Below are positions 1 to 12,700 of a stretch of DNA of 64,000 bases, piece after piece. Numbering within the stretch: the first letter of the stretch is position 1; every line of letters starts with the position of its first letter. Source of the DNA: Paraspadella gotoi (taxonomy: Eukaryota; Chaetognatha); assembly GCA_051294375.1 (NCBI GenBank), contig CM119269.1, positions 15,873,370 to 15,937,369 of the forward strand. The letters are read 5' to 3'. Made by a program: the position numbers and the translations under genes. The notes below the pieces were generated by a model. The model searched no databases, had not been told where the DNA came from, and worked only from the letters and a program-made list of their open reading frames with translations.

Positions 1-3000
1 TGACGAGTGCGCGTCGACGCCCATGCAAAAAACGCGCCAGCCTGCGTTGATCGCGTTCAACGGTGAGGATATTAAAATAAATATTAAAATATTATTTATA
101 AATTTCAATAATTTACTTCGCGTAACAATTTTTACAAAATTTCGAATGTTTCCACTGTGTACTATACACAGAAAAAATGTTTTTCCTTCTAGTCGTGTGT
201 TATGACTTACTAAGTCTTTATGTCAACATATTTATCACAGGATACACATGCGCCTGTAGGCGACCCCTTTACCGGGCGCCACTGCCGAGACGCCGGAAGG
301 ACCGTGCACTTCGTCGCCGCTGCGCGAATGGCGGTCCGTGCAGGGACGATCCGCGGCGAGGCGAGATCGGCGGCGTCCGGCAGCGGCAGCGTCAGCGCCG
401 GGTTCTTCTGTCAATGCAGAGCAGGCCTTCGGCGGGCGTCGGTGCCGAGACGTTACGGATTTTTGCGTCTTTGAACCTTGCAGGTGAGGGTGGGGTATGG
501 GGTAGGGGATAGGGAAGGGCCGAAGGGGGAATTGGATTAGAAAACAAAAACCATAAACATTCAACCTTAATTGGAAAAATACTTCAAGAATTGCGTTGCG
601 TTACTTATTTCATTTTCCGTTCAGAACCAGTCTTTCTTCCATAGCCAGAAAAAATTAATCAGTTCAAAAAAAATAAAAATAAATTATCAAAAATTAATAT
701 GCATTTATTATTTTATTGCTTTAAAATTATTTAACTTATATAGCTTAACGATTTTGCGAAAAACAAATGTTTTTTCGAGAACATCTCCAAGATCTTTGTC
801 GACTTTTACCAAATTTTTTCGCTCACGAAATATCTCGCTTGGATTTCGACCAATCAAGAGTCACTTTTACGTTTCGTCGAAGATGAGGAAATATGCTCTT
901 CCTCGTCCCAAACTCTATGTTGTAACCCTTAGAATGAGGAAGGACAACAGAGGTAAAATTTAGGCAAAACGAAGTACTTTCGTTAATTATCGCTTTCAAT
1001 TTGAAACTTTTTATTCATTATTTTACGTTTATTACAAGTAGAGCCATGCTTTTGTTTTAACTGCTAAGTTAAAATTAATAAAGTTTAACGTATATTTTTA
1101 ATTCTATATGCTAATTTTAATAATTGATATTTATACCCTAACGGCGGCTCAACTTGTAAGAAATAACTTGGCTTAAGTCATCATGGAATCTTCACTGCTC
1201 GTTTCCCTCATCGCTCTCCTCGCCGTCGCCTTTGGCTGCAACACTCGGGACAGCCATAACCTACACCACTCTAGCAGCTACGGCAGGGGTGGCTACTACG
1301 AGCCTTACTTCAATTACCACTCTGGCTACCACGGTGGCTATTACGGCTACCGCCGCTGGGGCTATAGCGGCTCTTGGTCCCACCCTTTCCTCCGCTACGC
1401 GGCGCGCAACGAAGATCCCCTGTCGGCCGTGGAGAGGGCGCTGGCGTCGGCCTCGGAGCCGGAGCCACTTCACCCCGAGTCCTGGTCCGACGTCAACTGC
1501 ACCTACGCGCCGATGAACGCCACCTTGGCTTGGATCGACGCCCGTACCGACTGCGCCAAGCGCGGTGCCCAGTTGGCGGTGCTGGCAAATCGCGAGGCCG
1601 TGGCGCGAGTTCTCCTCAATATGGCCACGGATTTCGGCGTCGATTCCGCCACGGACGGGATTTGGATCGGCGCCAGCGACAACGCCAACGAAGCCAAGTG
1701 GGGTTGGGTCGATGGGAAGCTGGTCCAGTTCTCCGATTGGATGCTGTCGCGACCGGACGGCGAGAAAGAACAGAACTGCGCCGTTTTGAAGGTGAGATCT
1801 TACCGTTTTTAAATTTAACAATACGCACAATTTAAATTTTTTTTTAGGTAATTGATTAGAAATTCTTTTGACATTACTTTCAACAGCGCAACGTGGACGG
1901 TCCCGTCGGCGATGGATTCTGGGACGACGAAGACTGCGATATCAAGAAGCCTTACCTCTGTCAAAAATGTTGATCAAAGGATGTCGCCTATTTTTATCGA
2001 TTTGTTTCTACGTATCTATTTAAATTACGTATTTTGTACATTGAGGGAAATTTGAATATATACTTGTAACTGTACTCGGAAGATATTTTGTATAATTTTT
2101 TTAAAATTTTTATGTATCTTTTACCAAAATTATGTAATACAATTTTTTCCCGCTTTTTCGTCTATTTGATACTATACGACTTTCAATGAAGGATAGATCG
2201 AAGATAACTATGCGCAAGAAATACGAAACAGCGTGTGAAACATTTCGAGCCATACTTTCCCTCTCAGGGCAACAGTCAACCGAAATGCATGATTAATTTC
2301 CTCGTACCTCCCTTTTGGGCTGTATGTAAAATTTAACGAATTCGCCGAATACCAAATAATAGAAAGTAGATGTCATGCTACGTTAGGTTGGCGTTAGTGG
2401 CTTCTGACCCTGGCGCTGTTGCCCAAGGTCGGGCTTGCTTTGCCATCTTTAGGACTGGATGAGATGTTACGATTAGGATGGTGCGTTCCCCTTACGAGCC
2501 ATTGGGATAGGCTGAATAAAGTTGGTGAGGCGGTGTGGATATAAGGGAGCTGATGAAAAGATTGAGCGATTGAACATTATTTTTATGGATATAATATTAA
2601 CAAATTTTAAATATTTTTTAAATTTTTTAGCATAACAGTATAGTAAATTTAATTATTTATATAGTAATATATCCTTATAAAATCGTAAACAAAAACAATA
2701 TTTTTTGTACTAATTAATCATACTATCTTACATCAAAATAATTTTTTTGTTGAATGCTCCTCTAATGGATATTCCTTAACGATATGCAATAATGACTAAA
2801 GTACTTATTTCACANNNNNNNNNNTATCTTACATCTAAATTATTTTGTTGAATGCTCCTCTAATGGATATTCCTTCACGATATGCAATAATGACTATGAA
2901 GTACTTATTTCACAGGTTTCGATATTTGGAGAACCAAGGGTTTATAAGTCAAACTAAGAGTGATTCGCCTCTTTCACTTCTCTCCAGAAACGGAGGCACC

Positions 3001-5069
3001 TGTCGCGGGTTCGGTGGCCCAAACTACATCTGCGAGTGTCTGGCGGGATTTTTGGGCAGAAACTGCGAAGTTTCGTTGGTGGATCCCTGCTTGCCCAATC
3101 CCTGCCTCAATGAGGGAACGTGTGTCAACACGCCAGGTGCAAATGCCACATTGATTTTTTTTTCACCTCGTTATGGGTTTTTTTGGATATGTTAGTCCAG
3201 TGTCAACCCCTTATTATATTCTCTGTCACCCTTGTCATCCCTTTCCGTCATCATCGACCCGCCTCCTCAGGCGGCGACTTCGAGTGCAAATGTCCGCCCC
3301 TTTGGATCGGACGCCACTGCGACGTTTCTGCCGTGGACACGCCCCCTCGCGACCCCTGCGTGCCCAACCCTTGCGGCGACAACGGCGTCTGTAGGGAGAT
3401 CCGGGACGGAGATTTCGAGTGCGTCTGTCTCCACGGGTTCATGGGTCCGAGGTGTCGAGAGGTCGCCGACGCGTGCTCGTCCAATCCTTGCGTCAATGAA
3501 GGGACTTGCGCCTTGAATGGTTAGCGGGAGACGGAGAGGTGGAAATCAGAGGAAGGGAAAGAAAGCTAAAGTTTATTAGTATAATAAATACTATTGTATA
3601 TTTACAATGGATGGGTCGTTTTACTAATTCCGTGACATACTTGAACCACTCTTTCGTTTCCTCTCATTGACTGAGGCTGAAGACATTCTCCTAAAATTGT
3701 CATAATACTAATAATTAATAATTAATAATTAATAATTAAAGCAAACTAATACTTTCCTTCAGACGACGGGACGTTCCATTGCTTCTGTCCACCTCCGTTC
3801 GGCGGGCGCCTCTGCCAAGAAACCATCGATCCCTGTTGGCCGAATCCCTGCCGCAACCAGGGCGCCTGCGCTCCGGACATGAGCGGCGTCAGCGGCGCCA
3901 GTCGATTCATTTGCACCTGTTTGCCGGGATACGCCGGCGCCATCTGTGAAACGCCCGTCTCAAGGTGCAGCCCCGTCAATCCCTGCCAAAACGGCGGCAT
4001 CTGCGAGGAACGAGCGGGGGGGAAATTCAAATGCACTTGCTCCGTTGGATTTCATGGTGATTTTGTGAATCGGCTTTTTTGAATTTAGCTCAAATACTGC
4101 ATGTTTTTCCTTTTCTTGGGTTAATATAACTGTTTAATTAATTTAATGATTCACAGGACCGACATGCGGCATTCAACCGTCACCCTGCATTCCTAGTCCA
4201 TGCTTGAATAACGGAGTTTGCATAACAAGAGGTCAAACTTATTCCAAAAAAAAAAATTGCAAACCGCAAATCTTCCATGCATTCAATTTCAGGCAGCGTC
4301 GATTACGAGTGCGAATGCGCGACGGATTTCTCGGGTCCTCATTGCGAAAATGCGTCACCCTCTCCCGCATGCTCGCTCCGGCCCTGCCTCAACTCTGGGC
4401 TATGTATTCCATTGCCGTTTAACACCTTCAAGTGTAAATGCCCTCCTTCTTTTACCGGTTCGTTTAGTGGATTTAACGTTGCCTAATTTTCTATCAATAA
4501 CCTATTTACACAAATAAACAGGAAAAACTTGTGGTCAAAACATCGGATGTGCAGCCGGAAACAAATGCACGAATGGCGCCACCTGCATAGACGACAACCT
4601 CAATGGAGGCTACACCTGTCAATGTACCCCAAACTTCGAAGTATGAGAAAGTTGTTTTAAATATGTATGAAAAAAGAAACCCTACTTCCTCAGTTCCTCT
4701 AATCAATAATGAAAAGAGTAATTTAAACCTTTTTTTTTTATAATATCACTGCCATGAAATTGGTACAACCTATATAAATTGTTAACTAATTATGCTATCT
4801 TGACCCTGATTTTGCCAACTGGACAGGCCATTTGATAAATAGTTTCATCGCCTGTTCAGGGCATCTATTGCGAAATCCCGAAGCAGGCGAGCTTCTCCTG
4901 CCTTCTTCGTCGTGATGGTCTTTATTCCAAACCGGCCGACCCTTGCACGCCTGTCTACTACGTCTGCTCAATGGGCAAGCTGTTCCGCATGGCCTGTCCT
5001 CAAGATACCGTTTTCAATCCGTTCAGCTCGGTTTGCGACTGGCCACACAGAATGAATTGCGGACAATGA
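1..5069 (+). CDS. EGF-repeat / CBM14 chitin-binding secreted protein (5' partial)
   Basis: Exons on the plus strand: <1-62, 241-483, 2988-3136, 3271-3519, 3763-4056, 4157-4231, 4293-4457, 4522-4640, 4860-5069 (stop TGA). From 2988 onward every exon is open and every junction agrees in phase (mostly phase 1). The product is a chain of EGF modules with the six-cysteine pattern, for example NGGTCRGFGG and CLPNPCLNEGTC. It ends in a type-2 chitin-binding (CBM14, peritrophin-A) domain in the last exon (PADPCTPVYYVC to CDWPHRMNCGQ). The first two exons also encode EGF modules (FFCQCRAG, then FGGRRCRDVTDFC) but carry several 1-base frameshifts, which I read as consensus errors. The exon ending at 483 (phase 2, CCT TGC AG) joins the exon at 2988 to complete one EGF domain, so a lectin gene lies inside this intron. 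CBM14 domains bind chitin; the role here is probably extracellular matrix, cuticle or mucus. The gene start is outside the window. Confidence 0.85.
484..1182. other. AT-rich intronic sequence upstream of the lectin
   Basis: This is intron sequence of the EGF gene and presumed promoter region of the nested lectin. A 130-codon open frame (571-963) is AT-rich and Lys/Phe/Ile-rich with no family resemblance, so I treat it as non-coding. Confidence 0.5.
1183..1973 (+). CDS. Secreted C-type lectin domain protein
   Basis: Two exons, 1183-1791 and 1887-1973 (GT-AG, phase 0), give 231 aa. Residues 1-18 form a signal peptide (MESSLLVSLIALLAVAFG). A Tyr/Gly/His-rich stretch follows (about residues 28-65), then one C-type lectin-like domain (about 104-231). 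Typical marks are NCTYAPMNATLAWIDARTDC, WIGASDN, WGWVDGK, QNCAVL, WDDEDC and a terminal PYLCQKC. RPDGE and WDDED sit where canonical lectins carry the EPN/QPD and WND calcium and sugar ligands, so sugar binding is possible but not certain. The gene has its own ATG, signal peptide and stop, yet lies inside an intron of the EGF/CBM14 gene on the same strand. It could be an independent nested gene, which I favour, or an alternative product. The N-terminal Gly/Tyr repeat resembles structural or cuticle proteins. Confidence 0.9.
2385..2545 (-). repeat. Dispersed repeat family A, diverged copy
   Basis: The reverse complement resembles the longer copies at 18795-19035 and 30834-31092. Shared blocks include the GTGAGGCGGTGTG end, the GCCATTGG/CCAATGG block and GGATGGTGCGTTCC. 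It lies in the intron of the EGF gene downstream of the lectin. Confidence 0.6.
2724..2915. repeat. Short direct duplication flanking a 10-N gap
   Basis: About 90 bp before the gap (2724-2814) and about 90 bp after it (2825-2915) are near-identical, differing by a few indels. This is what an unmerged overlap between two contig ends looks like. Confidence 0.75.
4757..4840 (+). repeat. Dispersed repeat family E, partial copy
   Basis: Starts TTGGTACAACC, then TATATAAATTGTTAACTAAT and GGACAGGC. It matches the 5' part of the full copies at 37004-37216 and 50764-50976, and a minus-strand fragment at 25142-25245. It sits in the last intron of the EGF/CBM14 gene. Confidence 0.55.
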
Positions 5070-5854
5070 GAAGACAAATCGCTCGTAGTTTAATATTAGC
5101 AATCTGTAGTTGATAGATGCAAATGCATGAGTCTACGTCGTTTTAGATTATAGTCTCAGCTTCGGAATATTTCACTCTTTTTTATTTCTCTAAATTAAAA
5201 ATTTTGTAATTGAAAGAATATAAATATTTAGTTTTGATCAAATACTATATATTAATAAAATTCATAGGCAAGGGTTCGATAATCATAGCATAGGTAATCA
5301 GATAGACTGTAAGAGGTTTCAAAACAGCATTTTATATGCGGATTATCTTTCCCAATCGTTCAGACTTCAGTATATTATTGATATTCAAAACTCCGACCTT
5401 ATCTTTCAATCCCTTCGCTTCGCCTTCGGATCCCGATTGTCAAGAAAAAGAAAGAAAAAGAAAGAAGCAACAGTAAAAACTAAAAACCGGACAAATTACT
5501 ACTTGACTGCCATTCGTATTCAAAGGAATTAAAATACAAATCAATCAACCAGCGAATATTTCGAACGTTTTCCTTTCATGATAATAATAATCATGACGGG
5601 GAAATAAAAACGATCGTCACAGCAACTGATACAAAATTTTGATTTCCCGATTATCGTCGAATTGATAAAAATAGACACTCGATCATGTCGCGCGATATTC
5701 CTTATCATTGGATTGGAAAGATTGTTTGCATAGATATTCCCTCGACTTAACTAAATCAAAAAACCTCGTAATAATGAGAGTCGTTTTTTGGTTTGCCTAA
5801 AAAAAAGAAATAAGAGGAACCCTTCCGAGAACAATTTTTTTTTCCCCTGACAAA

Positions 5855-7159
5855 ATGGCATCGTCAACCGAAACGGCTAAGATTTCGACTGATACGGGAA
5901 CGCCCACCGTCACGCCAACGCCGACGGAGCCACCGTCTCAAGGAACGGTCGTCCTGGTTACGGTTTTGTTTTTTGTATTCATTTTTCTCTTCGTCTTCGT
6001 TTGTCTCGTCATAATTAAAGTGAGATTTAAAACATTAGGTCTTTTTAATTATACTAATGCTACAGAACAGGAGAGCAATTATTCAATTAAGGATGAATAT
6101 TAGATTATGTTAATGATTATTGTTCATTGATCAACTCTATCAGCGCCGACGCAATCAAAATCTTCGTCGTCAATACGTTTCGGCGGCGAGGAAGTCTACG
6201 GGAGAATCCACTTTAGAGGCAGAGGAAGGTAAGTTCGGGTGAGAAGAGAGGTTTGCCTTTAAAACGACAGTTTCAAGTTTGTAGAATTAGTTTTACTAGT
6301 AAGTTTACACCGATGCTTTTGGTGAGTGAGGCTGAGAAAGTTCTGAAATTTAATTCGAAGCAATTATAATCTGTTAACAGAAGGCTATCAAAATGCTGAA
6401 TCACTCGCTAGTTTTAGAGCTTCGGAATCAAATCACATTGGACATCCCACTAACAATCATTCGAAAGATTTAAAGATTTCACGCGTATAAATGTAAGACA
6501 CCAGATTGACTGATTGATCGATTGATCATCGCCGTATTGATTATCGAAACAATTGACGGAGTCAGACAGTTTCCGCGACGCCCAACGAACTCCGTTGTAG
6601 ACGTTCCCCTCCTCTCTGCCGACGTAGACGACGCGCCCTCTAGACGCGGCGGCGACGACGACGACGGACGTAATGGTGGACGGGATTTCGCACGTCTTCG
6701 GTCCCCAGGCGAGAGGTGAGGTTGCGGCAAGGGGCCAATGTGAAAACAAAAGATCTGGTCCGTTTGCAATTTTCAAAACTTTTCTAAAACCTCCCGCAAA
6801 AATATTAAGAATATGTTAAACAAAATTTCTTGATTTATAATTAATAAGTTTTATTTGGCAATTATCCTTTTCTCACAAAAACCTAAGAAATGTAACGAAA
6901 ATATTATAAAGGAGTTTCAATTTGCATTTATATTTGGTAATTAGTTCATTCGTGCATCTGGAATATGTCTCGTCCTCACCCTCGTCCACAGCCCCTCCCC
7001 CCGTCACCGCCTCATCGGGAGATCGTCTCTGGCAATCCGTCGGACGCCTCTTCGGATCCCAAGTTCCGCGCGGCGCCGCCAGAGTCTCAACGAACGCCAA
7101 CCAAGCGACGCCCAGCGAAGGCGCCGCCTCGAGCGGCGCCCCCGTCGTTCTCAACGGGA
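5855..7159 (+). CDS. Small single-pass membrane protein, copy A (3' truncated by gap)
   Basis: Exons 5855-6019, 6144-6228, 6562-6715 and 6992-7159 (ends at the N gap). The first ATG is in the context ACAAAATGG. The product starts with about 30 Ser/Thr/Pro-rich residues and has no signal peptide. One membrane segment follows (about residues 31-54, VVLVTVLFFVFIFLFVFVCL), then a basic stop-transfer stretch (KRRRNQNLRRQ) and a low-complexity cytoplasmic tail. I do not recognise the family. Exon 3 depends on an acceptor with a poor pyrimidine tract at 6561; it is the only choice that stays open in phase. Exon 4 has one more C near its start than the equivalent exon at 13943, which would shift the frame here. 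The remaining exons are found only downstream of the second copy, at 13943-14926. Confidence 0.6.
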
Positions 7160-7749
7160 NNNNNNNNNNNNNNNNNNNNNNNNNATAAAGATTCAAAAGT
7201 TAGATAAAGGTTAATATTACAAATTTTTACAAATTTAATGATAAATGGGTTAAAATTTAAAAAACCTTAAAAAATTATTATCATAGTTATCATTCAATAA
7301 ATTTAATAGTTTTATTAACAATATTTATAGTGGTATTCTGTTAATTTTTAATCTGTTACGCTTAGTACATGGCTTATCCGATAAATTCAGCGTTTTTAAA
7401 TCATTGTTATGGTCCTAATTTTCTTTTCCATAAAGAAACGGATTTTTTGTTTTTTGTTTTTTTTTTCTTTTCATTTTCCCATAAGCCTCCTAAGTGTATA
7501 CTAATAGTAAACTACTAGTATACTAATCCAGGATCGCCGTACAATGCTTTTAGTAACGGTAACAATCTTTTCTAATTGGGATCGCTTTACCTACTTTGAA
7601 AAAATTGAATTGAATTGCTGGTTCATATATTTTTTAATGATTTGAAATTCTTTTCTCATTTGAAGTTCAGATTTTTTATTTAAGCAACATTTGAAAAATA
7701 ATTTTTGTGCTCTTCAAAAAATAAGTTTTGTGCTCTTCAAAATCCTTCA

Positions 7750-8091
7750 ATGACGTGTGCACTGTGCAGCCTGCTGAAGAACACTGTTACAGGTATGTTT
7801 TCATTATAAGCAATTTAATACATTGAAAATATATAACAAAATACTGCTATTTTAAGATACTTCATTTGTTTAATTTTAGAATTAAGTTTGAATTCGTCTA
7901 GGTTATAATTAATACTGATAATTTTTTTGCTACTGTTTAAATATTATTTTTAATAAAATAAAGGCTTGATGATCGACAATGAAGGGAAGCTTTGCATTTA
8001 CGGGCATCCAGCGGCACTTAGGACGAGGGCAGGAACAAAGGCGGTCAGCGAGTCTTCAAATACTTCAGGATTAACTTTTTCAATCTGTTAA
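7750..8091 (+). CDS. Candidate two-exon small ORF, unknown
   Basis: 7750-7792 starts with ATG and ends at a donor (ACAG|GTATG). 7964-8091 follows an acceptor (AATAAAG|GC) in matching phase 1 and ends with TAA. The joined product is 56 aa (MTCALCSLLKNTVTG, then LMIDNEGKLCIYGHPAALRT). The second exon is more GC-rich than its surroundings. I recognise no domain. It could be a fragment of a larger gene or chance. Confidence 0.25.
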
Positions 8092-9336
8092 AGATTTTAA
8101 ATCGCCGTAAATATTTTAAAAAGTGATTTTGATGTTACTTTTTATTTATCAGAATCAATAGGCAGTCCTGTTAGCTGAACGTAATCATCGTGGTTGCAGT
8201 TTCAGATTGCCTTTTTTTACATATTATTTTCCCCTTTGTAAGTTTATAATAATATTTTATTAATGTTGTATTAATCACTGATTTTGCGCACTCTCTCTCT
8301 CTCTTTCTTCTCCTTTGACTTACTTTGTTTATTTAATCCAGAAGATGATCTGTTAAATGGATCAAAATAATTGTCTTAATACATGTAATCTCATATGTTA
8401 ACTTTTATTTGATAATAATTATTGTTGAAAAATGAAACAATTGGTGTTTAAATTTTAATATAACTTAAATACAAATAATGTCTTTTATTTTAAATAAAAC
8501 TAGTACATTTGTACGAGTAACATTCATAGGAATCTGCTTACCATGTCAATCAATTGTCCACAGTATGTTAACATTTATTAGTCGATGGAAAGAGTATGGT
8601 CATCAGTGTATTATTTTTAAAAATTTTTTATCCGTCTTGTTCTCTTGGAAACCGCATAATCTGTACTTAAAATCATTCACGTTCTTAAAACAAACCTGCT
8701 TTAAAACCCTGTAACAAGGAACTAAGTCCCTGGCTTAATTTGATTAATTATATATTAATTACTTAAAAAGTAAATAATTTTGATTGCGTATTTTGTTTTT
8801 ATTTATGATAAGATTTGACCTTTTGCCTTAAAAATTATAATAAAAATAAATATTAAGCAATAAAAGTGATAAATGAACAATAATAAAGTTGTAGAAATAT
8901 TTATTTTTAGCAATTACTCATGATTGTATGGGGCGATTGACTTGAAATTTTTATGTGGGTAGAAAAGTGTGTGATTTAGCAGGAAATCAAAGTTTCGATA
9001 GAATCGTCCAAGTGGATATTAATTAAAATAGAAAAAACGAGTTACATTTACGCCAAAATGTCTTATTTTTATTTATAATTAGATGGATGGAATAGAATGA
9101 TTGAGCCAGAAATCAAGTTTAAATGGAATCGTCCAAGTAGAAATGAGTTAAAATGGAAAAAACAAAAAAATCTTTTTCACTATTTTTTTAAGCTGCATTA
9201 ATTATTTATTAATAAATTGGTAATTAATGAATTATTAATTAATTTTGTGATCGAGATTGCTTTGTGATTAAGAGGGCGAGACAAAGTGGAAAACAATTTT
9301 GATGGGGAAAAAAAAAATTAAATATTAATTTATTAA

Positions 9337-9684
9337 TTATCTGATCAGCTGCTTATCGCTAATGATCATGGGCAGATCCGGCATTCTTTGCTCAAACTTG
9401 TTACAAATGTTCATGAGCTTTTTCCCCGATTCGTCGAGCTTCGATTTTCTAAACACGATTTCTTTATTGAGTCTTGGGCCCGGAATCGAGCATTCTTCTC
9501 GTACCGTGCTCGTAGTACAAATCCTTATGGAACCAAAATCGAAATCCTTAACATAGGGCGACTTGATTACGCGAGGAAGCGATTTTTGGGTGACGTTTTG
9601 GGCTACAACTTTGAATGCCTGGACCGATTTTGCTGATTTTTTGCATGAAGCGCTCGAAAAGAATTCCCTATCGTTCGGTACCAA
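9337..9684 (-). CDS. Unrecognised 115-codon ORF
   Basis: An open frame from ATG to TGA with higher GC than the surrounding spacer. The product is basic and hydrophilic (for example SIPGPRLNKEIVFRKSKLDE). I recognise no family, and it could be a mobile-element remnant. Its spacer setting argues for caution. Confidence 0.25.
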   Translation of the reverse strand: MVPNDREFFSSASCKKSAKSVQAFKVVAQNVTQKSLPRVIKSPYVKDFDFGSIRICTTSTVREECSIPGPRLNKEIVFRKSKLDESGKKLMNICNKFEQRMPDLPMIISDKQLIR

Positions 9685-9737
9685 ATTTGTACGAAAAATA
9701 TTTTAAATACAAATCTTGTATCCCTCGCTACTAAAGT

Positions 9738-12700
9738 ACTTATTTCACATGATTCGATATTTGGAGAACCAAGGGTTTAAGTCAGACTACCAGTGATTCG
9801 CCTCTTTCACTTCTCTCCAGAAACGGAGGCACCTGTCGCGGGTTCGGTGGACCAAACTACATCTGCGAGTGTCTGGCGGGATTTTTGGGCAGAAACTGCG
9901 AAGTTTCGTTGGTGATCCCTGCTTGCCCAATCCCTGCCTCAATGAGGGAACGTGTGTCAACACGCCAGGTGCAAATGCCACATTGATTTTTTTTTTCACC
10001 TCGTTATGGGTTTTTTTTGGATATGTTAGTCCTGTGCCACCCCTTATTGTATTCTCTGTCAACTTCTTGTCATCCCTTTCCGTCATCGACGCCGCCTCCT
10101 CAGGCGGCGACTTCGAGTGCAAATGTCCGCCCTTTTGGATCGGACGCCACTGCGGACGTTTCTCGCCGTGGAAACGCTCGCCCTCGCGACCCCTGCGTGC
10201 CCAAGCCCTTGCGGCGACAACGGGTCTGTAGGGAGATCCGGGACGGAGATTTCGAGTGCGTCTGTCTCCAACGGGTTCAAGGGTCCGAGGTGTCGAGAGG
10301 TCGCCGACGCGTGCTCGTCCAATCCTTGCGTCAATGAAGGGAACTTGCGCTTGAATGGTTTAGGCGGGAGACGGAGAGGTGGAAATCAGAGGAAGGGAAA
10401 GAAAGCTAAAGTTTATTAGTATAATAATACTATTGTAATATTTACAATGGATGGGTCGTTTTACTAATTCCGTGACATACTTGAAACCACTCTTTACGTT
10501 TCCTCTCATTGACTGAGGCTGAAGACATTCTCCTAAAATTGTCATAATACTAATAATTAAAGAACTAATACTGAACATATAACTATTAAACTACTACCTT
10601 CGTCCTAATAGCTAAGACTCTAAATTCATACTAATTTAATAATCACTAATAAGCACTATCAGACGAACGGGACGTTCCATTGCTTCTGTCCACGCTCGTT
10701 CGGCGGGCGCCTCTGCAAAGAAACCATCGATCCCTGTTGGCCGATCCCTGCGCGCAACAGGGCGCCTGCGCTCCGGACATGAGCGGCGTCAGCGGCGCCA
10801 AGTCGATTCATTTGCACCTGTTTGCCCGGGATACGCCGGCGCCATCTGTGAAACGCCCGTCTCAAGGTGGCAGCCCCGTCAATCCCTGCCAAAACGGCGG
10901 CATCTGCGAGGAACGAGCGGGGGGGAATTCAAATGCATCTTGCTCCGTTGGATTTCATGGTGATTTTGTGAATCGGCTTTTTTGAATTTAGCTCAAATAC
11001 TGCATGTTTTTCCTTTTCTTGGGTTAAATATAACAGTTTAATTAATTTAATGATTCACAGGACCGACATGCGGCATTCAACCGTCACCCTGCATTCCTAG
11101 TCCATGCTTGAATAACGAGTTTGCATAACAGAGGTCAAACTTATTCCAATCTATTTATTCATTCTGCCCCTCCCCCAAAAAAAATTGCAAACCGGCAAAT
11201 CTTCCATGCTTCAATTTCAGGCAGCGTCGATTTACGAGTGCGAATGCGGCGACGGATTTCTCGGGTCCTCATTGCGAAAATGCGTCACCCTCTCCCGCAT
11301 GCTCGCTCCGGCCCTGCCTCAACTCTGGGCTATGTATTCCATTGCCGTTTAACACCTTCAAGTGTAAATGCCCCTCCTTCTTTTAACCGGTTCGTTTAGT
11401 GGATTTAACGTTGCCTAATTTTCTATCAATAACCTATTTACACAAATAACAGGAAAAACTTGTGGTCAAAACATCGGATGTGCAGCCGAAACAAATGCAC
11501 GAATGGCGCCAACCTGCATAGACGACAACCCAATGGAGGCTACACCTGTCAATGTTACCCAAACTTGAAGTATGAGAAAGTTGTTTTTAATATTAATGAA
11601 AAAAGAAACCCTACTTCCTCAGATCCTCTAATCAATAATGAAAAGAGTAATTTAAACCTTTTTTTTTTTATAATATCACTGCCATGAAATTGGTACAACC
11701 TATATAAATTGTTAACTAATTATGCTATCTTGACCCTGATTTTTGCCAACTGGACAGGCCATTTGAATAAATAGTTTCATCGGCCTGTTCAGGGCATCTA
11801 TTGCGAAATCCCGAAGCAGGCGAGCTTCTCCTGCCTTCTTCGTCGTGATTGGTCTTTATTCCAAACCGGCCGACGCCTTGCACGCCTGTCTACTACGTCT
11901 GCTCTAATGGGCAAGCTGTTACCGCATGGCCTGTCCTCAAGATACCGTTTTCAATCCGTTCAGCTCGGTTGCGACTGGCCACACAGAATGAATTGCGGAG
12001 CAATGAGAAGACAAATCGCTCGTAGTTTAATATTAGCATCTGTAGTTGATAGATGCAAATGCATGAGTCTACGTCGTTTTAGATTATAGTCTCAGCATTC
12101 GAATATTTCACTCTTTTTTATTTCTTAATTAAAAATTTTGTAATTGAAAGAATATAAATATTTAGTTTTGATCAATACTATATATTAATAAAATTCATAG
12201 ACAAGGGTTCGATAATCATAGCCATAGGTAATCAGATAGACTGTAAGAGGTTTCAAAAGCAGCATTTTATATGCGGATTATCTTCCCAATCGTCAGACTT
12301 CAGTATATTATTGATATTTCAAAACTCCGACCTTATCTTTCAATCCCTTCGCTTCGCTTCGGATGCCCGATTGTCAAGAAAAAGAAAGAAAAAGAAAGAA
12401 GCAACAGTAAAAACTAAAAACGCGGACAAATTACACTTGACTGCCATTCGTATTCAAGGAATTAAAATACAAATCAATCAACCAGCGAATATTTCGAACG
12501 TTTTCCTTTCATGATAATAATAATCATGACGGGGAAATAAAAACGATCGTCAACAGCAACTGATACAAAATTTTGATTTCCCGATTATCGTCGAATTGAT
12601 AAAAAATAGACACTCGATCATGTCGCGCGATATTCTTATCATTGGATTGGAAAGATTGTTTGCATAGATATTCCCTCGCACTTAACTAAATCAAAAAACC

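Larger units (their letters stand above)
7185..9737. other. AT-rich spacer between the two copies
   Basis: About 2.5 kb with no counterpart upstream of copy A. It is mostly AT-rich with a short CT tract near 8289. Two weak coding candidates (7750-8091 and 9337-9684) are listed separately; I see no other gene. Confidence 0.5.

Noticed and set aside
571-963. 130-codon ORF in the EGF gene intron
   Set aside because: AT-rich, Lys/Phe/Ile-rich, no splice support, no family match; consistent with chance in AT-rich DNA.
6450-6776. Minus-strand ORFs over exon 3 of the membrane protein (also at 13385-13759)
   Set aside because: The plus-strand exon chain is in phase; the reverse frames have no start or splice logic and no recognisable domain.
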